The notes beneath the pieces were generated by a model that searched no databases, was not told where the DNA came from, and worked only from the letters and a program-made list of their open reading frames with translations. Both the position numbers and the translations under genes were made by a program. From Deinococcus piscis (GTDB lineage Bacteria > Deinococcota > Deinococci > Deinococcales > Deinococcaceae), in the NCBI RefSeq assembly GCF_014653275.1, contig NZ_BNAL01000011.1, forward strand, positions 4,953-68,952: a stretch of 64,000 nucleotides of DNA, given 5' to 3'. Shown piece by piece: positions 23,058 to 33,579 of this stretch (position 1 is the first letter of the stretch; each line of letters begins with the position of its first letter).

Positions 23058-23072
23058 ACAAAGGAGGCTCTT

Positions 23073-23507
23073 ATGACTACAGTTGCTGCTCCCACTTCCA
23101 CCGACACCGCTCAGCGTACTGCCCTGGCCCTCACGATTCTGCGGGTCATCGTCGGCCTTATTTTTATGGCGCACGGGTACCAGAAGTTCTTTATGTACAC
23201 CTTGCCCGGCACCACTGGAGCATTTACCGAAATGGGCATTCCTGGGGCCAGCCTGGCCGCGCCAGCGGTGGCCACACTTGAACTGCTGGGCGGCCTGGCC
23301 CTGATGCTGGGCATCGGCACGCGCTTTGCCGCTGCCTTGCTGGCGCTGACCATCTTGGGCGCTTTGCTGATGGTTCACCTCAAAGCAGGCTTCTTCAACC
23401 CCGGCGGGATCGAGTTTCCCCTGGTTCTGTTTGGCGGCGCGGTGGCCCTGGCGCTGGCTGGACCAGGGGCCTATGCACTGGACACAGCACTGTCCAAGAA
23501 CCGCTGA
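23073..23507 (+). CDS. DoxX family membrane protein
   Basis: A 144-aa four-helix membrane protein of the DoxX/DoxD family. The signature is LRVIVGLIFMAHGYQKFF near residue 25, then LELLGGLALMLGIGTRFAA and ALLMVHLKAGFFNPGGIEF. Members are linked to redox and quinone-related stress responses. AAAGGAGG lies 8 nt before the ATG. Likely a target of the MarR protein encoded just upstream (inference). Confidence 0.88.
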   Translation: MTTVAAPTSTDTAQRTALALTILRVIVGLIFMAHGYQKFFMYTLPGTTGAFTEMGIPGASLAAPAVATLELLGGLALMLGIGTRFAAALLALTILGALLMVHLKAGFFNPGGIEFPLVLFGGAVALALAGPGAYALDTALSKNR

Positions 23508-23663
23508 AACAGGGAGGCGCTGAGGCGTGGGCGGCACAGATGGTAGAGAGGGCCACCTATTGGCCGCGTGGTACGGGTCTGTTTCCAGTGAGTGGAAAGC
23601 AGTAGGCAGAAAGGCTGGTGCCTGGGGGGATGCCCAGGAGCCAGCCTGGGCCGCGCCACGGAT

Positions 23664-24917
23664 TCAGGCATCGCGCCGCAGTGAGCTGCACGCCCACCAT
23701 CCCAGTGCGTACAGCACTGCACTGCAAATAAAGAGTGGCTGGTAACCGAAGCGGTCCGCCACCAGGCCGCCCAGCACCGGGGCGAACAGGGCCACGCCCA
23801 CCAGCGTATTGAGCGTGCCGATGTAGCGGCTGCGCTGACCTTCGGGTGAGATGTTCAGCAGGTGATTGGTGTGTCCCAGATTGAAGCCCTGCATGGCCAC
23901 GCTGGACAGCACGAACACCAGGCTGTAAGTGGCGGGCGGCCAGCCAAAGTGCCCTGCCAGAAATGCAGTCACCGGGGCCAGCAGTGCAAAAGCGGCAGCG
24001 TAGCGCAGGATTCGCCGTGAGCCTTTGCGCTCGGCCACCCGCTGCCAGCCCAGGTTGCTTAGCGGCGCAGCGGCTGTGGTCGCCATCACGAAGGTGCCCA
24101 GTGACGCTGCTGGAAAGCCCAGGTCGCGCAGGGCATACACCGCATAAAAAGGTTCGCTGACTGCCGCGAAGGCCAGCAGCAGGCGCACGTTCAAAAAGGC
24201 CCGCAGGGCCGGGTCGGCCAGCGACTGAGGAATAGAGCGCAGTTCCTCGCGGAAGTTGCCTGGCGGCAGCGGCTGGTCGGGCGGCTCTTCTACCCGTCCT
24301 AATATGGCGTAGGCCACTGTGAAGGCTACTGTACCGAGCAGAAAAATCAGTGTGTAGTTGTAGGGAAAGGCTAAGTCCGAGCCCAGAATCCAGCGTACGG
24401 CCAATCCTGCGAGGAAGGCCAGCAGGCCGCCGTACAGGTTGCGGGTTCCGAAAAACCAGGCGCGGCGCGGCGGCGGCACCGTCTTGCTGACGATTTCGAG
24501 CCAGGGGAGACCCGACACTCCCGAAGCCAGCGCATTGACCAGCATGGCGAGCAGAAAGACGCTCAGGCATAGGGCGGGCCAGTCGGTCAGGAAAGCGGCG
24601 CAGGCCACCATCAGCAGATAAGTCACTGTGCGGACCGTGGCTGCTGAGCGGTAGAGCGGCATCTTGTGCGTCAGGGGCCGCGCCCGCGAAGCGATATACA
24701 GCTGCGGCAACATCCAGCCCCCCTGGGCGATGGCCGGCAGCAGCCCGATGATGGCGTTCGGTGCGCCCAGCTTGGCTGCGAACCCTGCCATCACAATCGC
24801 CACGCTCATAAAGCCCTCGCCCAGCAGGGCCAGCCAGCCATTCAGCACGCCCAGGCGTTCGTTGGGGGACCAGTTCTGCCAGGGCGGAGTGAGAGAGCGG
24901 CGCGGCATGAGGGGCAT
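23664..24917 (-). CDS. MFS transporter
   Basis: A 417-aa major facilitator superfamily permease with about 12 hydrophobic segments and the central cytosolic loop around residues 210-235 (RVEEPPDQPLPPGNFREEL). Motif-A-like sequences are weak (ASRARPLTHKMPLYRSAA; VAERKGSRRILRYA). The C-terminal half has GLVADRFGYQPLF. ATG 24908 is an alternative start, since a CATAAT box lies 7 nt upstream of it. The substrate is unknown. Confidence 0.85.
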   Translation of the reverse strand: MPLMPRRSLTPPWQNWSPNERLGVLNGWLALLGEGFMSVAIVMAGFAAKLGAPNAIIGLLPAIAQGGWMLPQLYIASRARPLTHKMPLYRSAATVRTVTYLLMVACAAFLTDWPALCLSVFLLAMLVNALASGVSGLPWLEIVSKTVPPPRRAWFFGTRNLYGGLLAFLAGLAVRWILGSDLAFPYNYTLIFLLGTVAFTVAYAILGRVEEPPDQPLPPGNFREELRSIPQSLADPALRAFLNVRLLLAFAAVSEPFYAVYALRDLGFPAASLGTFVMATTAAAPLSNLGWQRVAERKGSRRILRYAAAFALLAPVTAFLAGHFGWPPATYSLVFVLSSVAMQGFNLGHTNHLLNISPEGQRSRYIGTLNTLVGVALFAPVLGGLVADRFGYQPLFICSAVLYALGWWACSSLRRDA

Positions 24918-25013
24918 TATGCGCCCGCAGCTCTGACGGAAGTTTGATGGGTTGCGGGTGCGCAGGCTACGGCCTGGAGAGCCGCGCAGCGATCTTCGGA
25001 TGCTGGCAGTCTT

Positions 25014-26003
25014 CTAGGGATTGGTAAAAAAGTGCTCCGAAGTGGTGCAGCCGGGGCAATCGCCATAAAACCGCTGGCCCTGCTTGCGGGTCTTGAGCAG
25101 CGCCCCGCACTGCGGACAGGTACGGCGAAGAGCGGTATTGCCCCCGCAGTCACCGCACTTGAAGTAGTAGCTGTGTTTGTACAGGATGCTCAGGCGCTTG
25201 CTCCCACATTTGCTGCACTGGGGTGGGCGGGTTTGTTTGCCAGAGACGTGCAGGGTGGTCGGCTGGACTCTGGCTACGGGAAGCGTAGACGAAGCCGCTG
25301 TCTGCTTGCTGCTTGCGCCGGTCAGGTCTGCACGCAGGTTTTCAGCGTCATGTGCCAGCAAAAAGTCGCGGGTTCTTTCAAAGTCAGCTTCCGGCAGCAT
25401 CAAGCCTTTATCCAGCGATTCGCGTCCCAGGTGGAACACTGAAGCCAGCCTGCGGTGGTGGGCCATGAGTTCTCTGGCACGGTCTGGAATCTGGTCGGCC
25501 TTTTTGACCTGCGCGGCGATATGAGGTAACTCCCGCTCGTAGTGAATCAGGCCATCGTCGCTGATGGCGACCAGCACATCAACCGGCAGCGCCCCAAAAC
25601 CACCTTGCAATAGACCGAAAGCAAGGCGGCTACGCAGCACCCCAGCGTTGGCCTCCAGGAGCTGATGCAGCACTTTTCCTTGGCGGCGGGCTTGGAGCAG
25701 GGGTGAAGGCATCCCACTCCAGGCCCCTTCCCACTGCCGCGCCCATTCCTCACGGGCGTTGATTTTTACGGCGCTGGTCACGCTCTTGCTTTCGATAACA
25801 ATCAATCCGGCGCGGTGAAAAATCAAGTGGTCCAGCTGTGCATGTTCACCGCCATAGCACAGACGCAGGTCATGAAATACCAGCACTTCGGCTGTCTCTC
25901 CAAAAGCTCGCCTGAGATAAAACGCCATCTGGCGCTCGGCCCTCTCGCCAGCTTTTGCTCTGGATGTGCCGCCTGACCTGCTCTGCTGCTCCTTGACGAT
26001 CAT
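25014..26003 (-). CDS. NERD nuclease-related domain protein with zinc ribbons
   Basis: A 329-aa protein. Residues about 15-130 form a NERD domain with the nuclease-like pattern AERQMAFYLRRAF, GGEHAQLDHLIFHRAGLIVIESKS (the D...ExK core). The C-terminus carries topoisomerase-type zinc ribbons: CSKCGSKR and CGDCGG, then CPQCGALL and CPGC. It probably acts on DNA or RNA; no partner is known. Start 26003 is chosen because TAAACT (26012-26017 on the minus strand) lies 8 nt upstream; TTG 26027 is the longer alternative. Confidence 0.75.
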   Translation of the reverse strand: MIVKEQQSRSGGTSRAKAGERAERQMAFYLRRAFGETAEVLVFHDLRLCYGGEHAQLDHLIFHRAGLIVIESKSVTSAVKINAREEWARQWEGAWSGMPSPLLQARRQGKVLHQLLEANAGVLRSRLAFGLLQGGFGALPVDVLVAISDDGLIHYERELPHIAAQVKKADQIPDRARELMAHHRRLASVFHLGRESLDKGLMLPEADFERTRDFLLAHDAENLRADLTGASSKQTAASSTLPVARVQPTTLHVSGKQTRPPQCSKCGSKRLSILYKHSYYFKCGDCGGNTALRRTCPQCGALLKTRKQGQRFYGDCPGCTTSEHFFTNP

Positions 26004-26011
26004 CGCCTGTG

Positions 26012-26070
26012 AGTTTAGCGGGGCCAACGGTAGCGGGGCTGCATTTCTGCTGGTCCGTCCCCGCTAAACT
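26012..26070. promoter_or_regulatory. Divergent promoters inside a 12-bp inverted repeat
   Basis: AGTTTAGCGGGG (26012-26023) and CCCCGCTAAACT (26059-26070) are perfect inverted copies, 35 bp apart. Each arm supplies a -10 box TAAACT exactly 8 nt before the start of its gene: NERD protein to the left, U32 protein to the right. Confidence 0.65.
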
Positions 26071-26078
26071 GATCCGCT

Positions 26079-28685
<2,607 letters not shown>

Positions 28686-28770
28686 GGGGTTGGGGCTGTG
28701 GGGCGGAGGTTATGGGCTATAGGAACAAAGACGCCTTTGGCGTGCCCCAGTCACCTGCGGCGAGTGGGTG

Positions 28771-29352
28771 TCAGGATTTTCCTGCCTGCCCTACTTCTTC
28801 CATATGGTTAAAAAGGGCTTCCAGACCGACCTCAAATCCACGTTTCGGCCCGCTTTGCCCGAAGGTGCCTGCGGCTTCCAGGCTGGCGAATCCATGCAGG
28901 AAGGTCCAGAAGGCCACCGCGTGATCGGTGTCGTCAGGGTCCCCGCTGAGCCGACCAATCAGCAGGAGCAGGGTGTTCCAGAGGATTTTCCCCGGGCTGT
29001 GCTGGAGGTGTTCGAGGGGCAGGTCATTTTCTTTGGTCAGCAGCAGAGCGTACAGATGCGGATGTGTGCGGGTATAGGCCAGATAAGCTTGAGCCGCTGC
29101 CAGGAGCGCGGCACGTGGCGCTAAGCCCTCGGCGGCGTCTAGCACTTGGTCTTTCAGGTTTAGGGCGGCCTGGTCCCCCAGGGCACGCAGCAAGACCTCA
29201 CGGCTGCTGAAGTGGCGGTACAGGCTGCTGGGGCGCACGCCCAGGGCGTCGGCCAGGGCACGCATGGTCAGGGCGTCCGGGCCACTGTGTTCCAGCAAGC
29301 GCTGTGCGGCGTCCAGCACGGCCTCAGCGCTGAGTTTGGCAGGGTAAGGCAT
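28771..29352 (-). CDS. TetR family transcriptional regulator
   Basis: A 193-aa regulator. The N-terminal HTH is LSAEAVLDAAQRLLEHSG, ALTMRALADALGVRPSSLYRHF; the C-terminal ligand domain resembles TetR_C WHG types (AAQAYLAYTRTHPHLYALLL and FWTFLHGFASLEAAGTFG). Start 29352 is set by TACAGT (on the minus strand at 29360-29365) 7 nt upstream. It faces an SRPBCC gene across a 15-bp inverted repeat that is presumably its operator. Confidence 0.92.
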   Translation of the reverse strand: MPYPAKLSAEAVLDAAQRLLEHSGPDALTMRALADALGVRPSSLYRHFSSREVLLRALGDQAALNLKDQVLDAAEGLAPRAALLAAAQAYLAYTRTHPHLYALLLTKENDLPLEHLQHSPGKILWNTLLLLIGRLSGDPDDTDHAVAFWTFLHGFASLEAAGTFGQSGPKRGFEVGLEALFNHMEEVGQAGKS

Positions 29353-29356
29353 AAAG

Positions 29357-29401
29357 AACACTGTACGTCTTGACACCTGCATAAGGAAGACGTACAGTGT
29401 T
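29357..29401. promoter_or_regulatory. TetR operator over two divergent leaderless promoters
   Basis: Perfect 15-bp arms AACACTGTACGTCTT (29357-29371) and AAGACGTACAGTGTT (29387-29401), 15 bp apart. Each arm contains a -10 box TACAGT that sits 7 nt before its start codon. TTGACA (29370-29375) is a consensus -35 for the rightward gene, 17 bp from TACAGT (29393-29398). Confidence 0.8.
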
Positions 29402-29405
29402 CGAC

Positions 29406-29912
29406 ATGAAAGCGAACAACGTTCTTCTTGGCGTGGCGGCGCTGGTTGCACTGGTGGGCTGGGGCGTTCGCCAGAGTGAGCCGCTGCGCACGCGCGTGCT
29501 CATTGACGCGCCGCCCGAACAGGTGTGGCAGGTGCTGACCGATACCGCGCAGTACGGGCAGTGGAACCCCGTCATGGTCAGGATGACGGGCCGCCTGCAA
29601 GCCGGGCAGACCATTGAATTCGAAAACCACAGTCAGGACGGCAACACCATGACCTTTCGCCCCACCGTGCTGCGGGCCGACGCGGGGCGCGAACTGCGCT
29701 GGCTGGGCCGACTGTGGGTGCCGCGCCTGTTTGATGGAGAGCACTACTTCGTCCTGACGCCCACCACTGGCGGCAAAACCCAGCTTGAGCACGGCGAAAC
29801 TTTCCGGGGCGCACTGGTGCCCTTCGTGCGTGGTTGGCTCAGGGGCACCGTTCAGAACGATTTTCACCGCATCAATGCCGCCCTCAAAGCACGCGCCGAG
29901 GCTGGGAATTAG
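29406..29912 (+). CDS. SRPBCC domain protein with N-terminal anchor
   Basis: A 168-aa protein. A hydrophobic N-terminus (VLLGVAALVALVGWGV) could be a signal anchor; the rest is a polyketide-cyclase/SRPBCC fold (RVLIDAPPEQVWQVLTDTAQYGQWNPVM, then beta strands, then the closing helix FHRINAALKARAEA). The leaderless start 29406 is fixed by the promoter geometry. It forms an apparent operon with the small membrane protein 3 bp downstream and should be controlled by the divergent TetR. Confidence 0.8.
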   Translation: MKANNVLLGVAALVALVGWGVRQSEPLRTRVLIDAPPEQVWQVLTDTAQYGQWNPVMVRMTGRLQAGQTIEFENHSQDGNTMTFRPTVLRADAGRELRWLGRLWVPRLFDGEHYFVLTPTTGGKTQLEHGETFRGALVPFVRGWLRGTVQNDFHRINAALKARAEAGN

Positions 29913-29915
29913 CAG

Positions 29916-30236
29916 ATGCTGATGCTCTTTGGCACGCTGGCCTTTGTGCTGGAAGTGGTGGCGTGGGCAGCGCTCACTCGCTGGGGCTGGAGCCTGCACC
30001 CGCTGCTGGCACTGGCCTTTCCTGTGGCGTTCATGCTGGTCTGGGGCATGTTTCTTTCGCCCAAAGCCCCGTATGGTTTGCCGCCGCTGCCCAAAGCCGC
30101 CTTGCAGGTGACTCTGTTCGCTGTGGCGGCCTACGGCGCTGGGCAGGTGTGGGGCAGCTCCTTTGCTCTGGTCTTTTTCGCCGTGTCGCTCACCACCATC
30201 CTGACGGCCCTGGCCCTGGGCCTGCACAAGCTGTAG
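29916..30236 (+). CDS. YrdB/DUF2568 family membrane protein
   Basis: A 106-aa four-helix membrane protein. The family pattern is LEVVAWAALTRWG at the first helix, WGMFLSPKAPYGLPPLPK in the loop, and an AAYGAGQVWGSS helix. Function unknown. It starts 3 bp after the SRPBCC gene and is probably cotranscribed under TetR control. Confidence 0.75.
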   Translation: MLMLFGTLAFVLEVVAWAALTRWGWSLHPLLALAFPVAFMLVWGMFLSPKAPYGLPPLPKAALQVTLFAVAAYGAGQVWGSSFALVFFAVSLTTILTALALGLHKL

Positions 30237-30239
30237 TCA

Positions 30240-30697
30240 TGATGTCCGCTGCTGACCTGCACCACCTGGGCATTCAAACGCACCCCGGCACGCTGCTGAA
30301 AGGCGGCGAACCACTTGGCTCTTTGTCTGTTAACGCTGCGCCGAGCCACTCTGAAGGGCTTGGTTTATCTGGAGGCCTGCGACGGCATCCTGTACGCAGG
30401 TGACAGCTTCGCAAATGTCCCGGACCTGCTCGTGACCACCGAGCTTCATCCGTTGTTTCCTATGCCCACGCTTGCCAGCTGGAACGCTGGTGCGGCCCGC
30501 AGCAATGCGGCACTCAGGATTGAACTGAACGGCCTACAGTGGCTGGCGCTGGGACACGGCAAATCCCCATTCCCACGCCCCAGGCCACTGTGCAGACGGC
30601 TGTGGCCCGCGCAGAGCAGCAAACACCCCCAGCCTGGGCACTGGCTCTGGCGCAGCGCATCAGCCGCCTGACTGGGCAGGCCAAAGGTCGCCTTTGA
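30240..30697 (+). pseudogene. Remnant of a metallo-beta-lactamase-fold hydrolase gene
   Basis: Three reading frames in succession spell the C-terminal half of an MBL-fold protein. SAADLHHLGIQTHPGTLLKGG with GSLSV and a broken PGHTPGH site comes first. After a shift near 30350 comes GLVYLEACDGILYAGDSFAN, PDLLVTTELHPLFPMPTLAS and LGHGK. After another shift near 30565 comes IPTPQATVQTAVARAEQQ, ending at TGA 30697. The N-terminal HxHxDH half is missing. The gene is dead by at least two frameshifts and a 5' deletion; its end overlaps the convergent gene. Confidence 0.75.
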
Positions 30698-31244
30698 TAC
30701 TTCCCATCTGCCCGGCTTCCAGCCGCTGAAGCCAGCGTTCAGTCTCGGCAGGCGAGCGCAGGCGCACCACGTCCAGATGGGGATGGCGGTCCAGCTTCTG
30801 GCGGTTGCGGGTGCGGTTTTTCCAGTGTGTGCGGAAGAACCAGCGCAAAATGCCGTCAGAGGCCAGCAGGGTTTGCCAACGCTCGCGGTTGCCGTTCCAG
30901 AGTTCTTCGCGGGTCCACATTCGCCGCAGCGTACGCCGCAGCAGCCTTGTGAAGACCACTGGGGCCGAGTAGTCCAGCCAGACCACCGTATCGGCACGCG
31001 GCCAGCTGATGTCCTGCGCCTTGGTGTAGTTGCCGTCCATGACCCAGCCTGGCTGCGCGGTAAAGGCATTCACCTGAGCGCGGAACTCCGCCAGCGGCGC
31101 TTCCTGCCAGCCGGGCCTATGGTTCCAGGCGTCCTGCTCGGCGTGGGGGAGGCCCAGCACCTGCCCCAGCTGACGTGCCAGCGTGGTTTTGCCGCTGCCG
31201 GTGGTGCCGATCACGATGATGCGCTGCATGTGGGAGTTGGGCAT
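30660..31244 (-). CDS. P-loop ATPase, FlaR/topology-modulation type
   Basis: A 194-aa adenylate-kinase-like P-loop protein of the kind annotated as DNA topology modulation protein FlaR. Walker A is IGTTGSGKTTLARQLGQ near residue 12, followed by LPHAEQDAWNHRPGW and GWVMDGNYTKAQ. The Arg-rich RLLRRTLRRMWTREELWNGN fits a lid region. Start 31244 is supported by TAGCTT (31253-31258) 8 nt upstream. The cellular role of the family is unclear. Confidence 0.75.
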   Translation of the reverse strand: MPNSHMQRIIVIGTTGSGKTTLARQLGQVLGLPHAEQDAWNHRPGWQEAPLAEFRAQVNAFTAQPGWVMDGNYTKAQDISWPRADTVVWLDYSAPVVFTRLLRRTLRRMWTREELWNGNRERWQTLLASDGILRWFFRTHWKNRTRNRQKLDRHPHLDVVRLRSPAETERWLQRLEAGQMGSIKGDLWPAQSGG

Positions 31245-31330
31245 AGGGCCCGAAGCTAACGCGCCGGGGTGGGGGAGAGAATGCGCCAGATGGCGTAGTC
31301 CGGGAGAAGCTGCACAGCTCTGGCTGTATT

Positions 31331-31374
31331 TTACCCCGGTAGTATTGACACTCTATATTTTACCCGGGTAATAT
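31331..31374 (+). promoter_or_regulatory. Promoter with two operator copies before the DUF2239 gene
   Basis: TTACCCGGGTAA (31360-31371) is a perfect palindrome and TTACCCCGGTAG (31331-31342) a degenerate copy, with centres 29 bp apart. TTGACA (31345-31350) and TAATAT (31369-31374) form an 18-bp-spaced promoter ending 6 nt before ATG 31381. The palindrome overlaps the -10 box, so a repressor would occlude it. Confidence 0.7.
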
Positions 31375-31380
31375 GCGGAT

Positions 31381-31974
31381 ATGAATGAGCAGACATTTAC
31401 CGCCTTTGCCGGTTCCCGTCACCTGGGCACGGCTGAGCTGCCTACCCTGCTGCGCCAGCTCTTCGCGCAACGTGAGCAGGTGACGCGGGGCGACATCCTG
31501 ATTTTTGACGACCAGACCGGCAAGCAGGCAGATTTCGACTGGCGGGGCACGCTGGAAGAAGTGCTTGAGCGCACGGCTCCGCAGCCTCCCCGAAGGGGGC
31601 CGGGCCGCCCGAAACTGGGCGTAACATCCAGAGAAGTGACCCTGCTGCCCCGTCAGTGGGACTGGCTGGAGGGGCAACCTGGCGGTGTTTCAGCTACCCT
31701 GCGCCGTCTCATTGATGCAGAGCGCAAGCGTCATCCGCAGGCGGCTGCACAGCAACAGGCCAGGGCAGCGGCAGACCGCTTTATGCTGACCCTCGCAGGC
31801 GACCTGGCCGGATATCAGGAAGCGTCCAGAGCCTTGTATGCGGGCGACCTTGCCGCTTTCAGGGACGCCATGCAGGCCTGGCCACCTGATATCCGCTCGC
31901 ACGCTCAGCGGTTGGCAGAGCCAGCCTTTGCCGCGTTGCCCGCCGCATTGCCGGACGAGACAGCCCGGCCCTGA
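31381..31974 (+). CDS. DUF2239 family protein
   Basis: A 197-aa cytosolic protein of the DUF2239 family. Conserved parts are FTAFAGSRHLGTAELPTLLR, ILIFDDQTGKQADFDWRGT, and GPGRPKLGVTSREVTLLPRQ with the following WDWLEGQPGGVSATLRRLID, which resembles a ribbon-helix-helix segment. The rest is helical and Ala-rich. Function unknown. Leaderless with a palindrome over the -10 box; the regulator is not adjacent. Confidence 0.8.
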   Translation: MNEQTFTAFAGSRHLGTAELPTLLRQLFAQREQVTRGDILIFDDQTGKQADFDWRGTLEEVLERTAPQPPRRGPGRPKLGVTSREVTLLPRQWDWLEGQPGGVSATLRRLIDAERKRHPQAAAQQQARAAADRFMLTLAGDLAGYQEASRALYAGDLAAFRDAMQAWPPDIRSHAQRLAEPAFAALPAALPDETARP

Positions 31975-32013
31975 CCCAGCAAGGAATCTGAGCCAACCCA
32001 ACAAGGAATGAGC

Positions 32014-32051
32014 CAAAAAGAAAACCGCCGCTCCTCATCGGAAACGGCGGT
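32014..32051 (-). terminator. Intrinsic terminator of tRNA-Ala
   Basis: Minus-strand stem CCGCCG/CGGCGG (32045-32050 and 32025-32030) followed by TTTTCTTTTT. Confidence 0.8.
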
Positions 32052-32056
32052 CATTC

Positions 32057-32131
<75 letters not shown>

Positions 32132-32144
32132 TCAGCGCTGAACG

Positions 32145-32174
32145 AGCTTAGCACGGGACAGAAAGCTTTGGCAA
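32145..32174 (-). promoter_or_regulatory. Promoter of tRNA-Ala
   Basis: Minus strand: TTGCCA (32169-32174), 18-bp spacer, TAAGCT (32145-32150), 13 bp before the tRNA. Confidence 0.65.
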
Positions 32175-32191
32175 GCGCTAGCCTAAATCCC

Positions 32192-33523
32192 ATGACGCGC
32201 ACCTCCTCCCGCTCTGGCCTGTCCGACACCATTGCTGCTGTAGCCACCGCGCCGGGGCACGCGGGAGTCGGTGTGGTACGGGTCAGTGGCCCAGACGCCC
32301 TGCGCGTGGCCGATGCGCTGTTCGCTGGTCGCCGCCGTCCCAGCGCGACACCGGGCGGGCGCTTTTTGTTTGGGCAACTGATGGGCGCGGGCGGGGAAGT
32401 GCTGGATGAAGGGCTGTGTCTGGTGTTCCGCAGTCCCCACTCGTACACCGGCGAGGACGTGGCCGAGTTTCAGACCCACGGCAGCCCCGCCGTGCTGAGC
32501 GAAGTCCTGACCCGCGCCCTGGATTTGGGCGCTCGCCCTGCCCGCCCCGGCGAGTTCACGCTGCGGGCTTATCTGGCAGGCCGACTGGACCTGGCCCAAG
32601 CCGAAGCCGTGCTGAATCTGGTGGAGTCCAGCACCGAAACGGCGCGCCGTCAGGCGACCCTGGGGCTATCCGGGGCGCTGGGGGAGCGGGTGGAGGCGAT
32701 TGCCCGTGACCTGACACTGACCCTTTCCAGCATTGCCGCGCTGCTGGACTATCCCGAAGAAGGTGTGCCTGAAGAGGAACGCGGGGTGCCGCTGGCCCGC
32801 GCCGCCGCCGAGCTAGAAGCGCTGCTGGGCACGGCCCACGCGGGCCGGGTGGCGAACCAGGGAGCGCGCATCGCCCTGATAGGCCCACCCAACGCGGGCA
32901 AGTCCAGCCTGCTTAATGCGCTGCTGGGGTATGAGCGCTCTATCGTCACGCCGATTGCGGGCACCACCCGCGACTATTTGGAAGCGGGCCTTTCGCTGGC
33001 CGGGGTGCCGGTCACGCTGGTGGACACGGCAGGTCTGCGCGACACCGAGGATGTGGTAGAGGCCGCTGGCGTGCGGCAAGCCCACGCCCTGGCCGAAGGA
33101 GCGGATGTGGTGTTGGTGCTGGCCGACGGCGCTGCGCCCTTTGCACCGCCGCCGCTGGCGCTGCCTATGCAGGCACGGGTGATTCGCCTGCGGACCAAGG
33201 CCGATCTGCCTGCCGCCTGGCACGACGCCGCCTACTTGCCGGTCAGCGCGGCGACAGGTGTGGGCCTCCCTGAGCTGCGCGAACAGCTCCAGGCCGAATT
33301 GCTGGGCGACGCTTCGCGCAGTGAAGCCTGGCTGGGCAGTGAGCGTCAGGCCGACGCTGCCCGCCGGGCGCTGGACCATGTGCGCCTGGCCCAGGCACTC
33401 CCGGACGACCTCGCCTCCATAGAGCTGGAAGAAGCCCTGCTGGCCCTGGCCGAACTGACGGGCCGCGACGTGCAGGACGACATTGTAGACGCTGTATTCC
33501 GCAACTTCTGCGTAGGCAAATAG
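32192..33523 (+). CDS. mnmE: tRNA modification GTPase MnmE
   Basis: Works with MnmG to make cmnm5U at the wobble position of tRNAs. 443 aa from ATG 32192, chosen because TAGCCT (32179-32184) ends 7 nt upstream. The N-terminal folate-binding domain has [22 protein letters not shown]. The GTPase domain has [26 protein letters not shown] and [13 protein letters not shown]. The C-terminus carries the conserved Cys in FCVGK. It lies opposite tRNA-Ala, sharing the promoter region. Confidence 0.96.
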   Translation: MTRTSSRSGLSDTIAAVATAPGHAGVGVVRVSGPDALRVADALFAGRRRPSATPGGRFLFGQLMGAGGEVLDEGLCLVFRSPHSYTGEDVAEFQTHGSPAVLSEVLTRALDLGARPARPGEFTLRAYLAGRLDLAQAEAVLNLVESSTETARRQATLGLSGALGERVEAIARDLTLTLSSIAALLDYPEEGVPEEERGVPLARAAAELEALLGTAHAGRVANQGARIALIGPPNAGKSSLLNALLGYERSIVTPIAGTTRDYLEAGLSLAGVPVTLVDTAGLRDTEDVVEAAGVRQAHALAEGADVVLVLADGAAPFAPPPLALPMQARVIRLRTKADLPAAWHDAAYLPVSAATGVGLPELREQLQAELLGDASRSEAWLGSERQADAARRALDHVRLAQALPDDLASIELEEALLALAELTGRDVQDDIVDAVFRNFCVGK

Positions 33524-33579
33524 GGCGCAGGAGCACCGCCCTCTCATCTCACCTCTAGGGGCACTGCCTACACTGAAAC

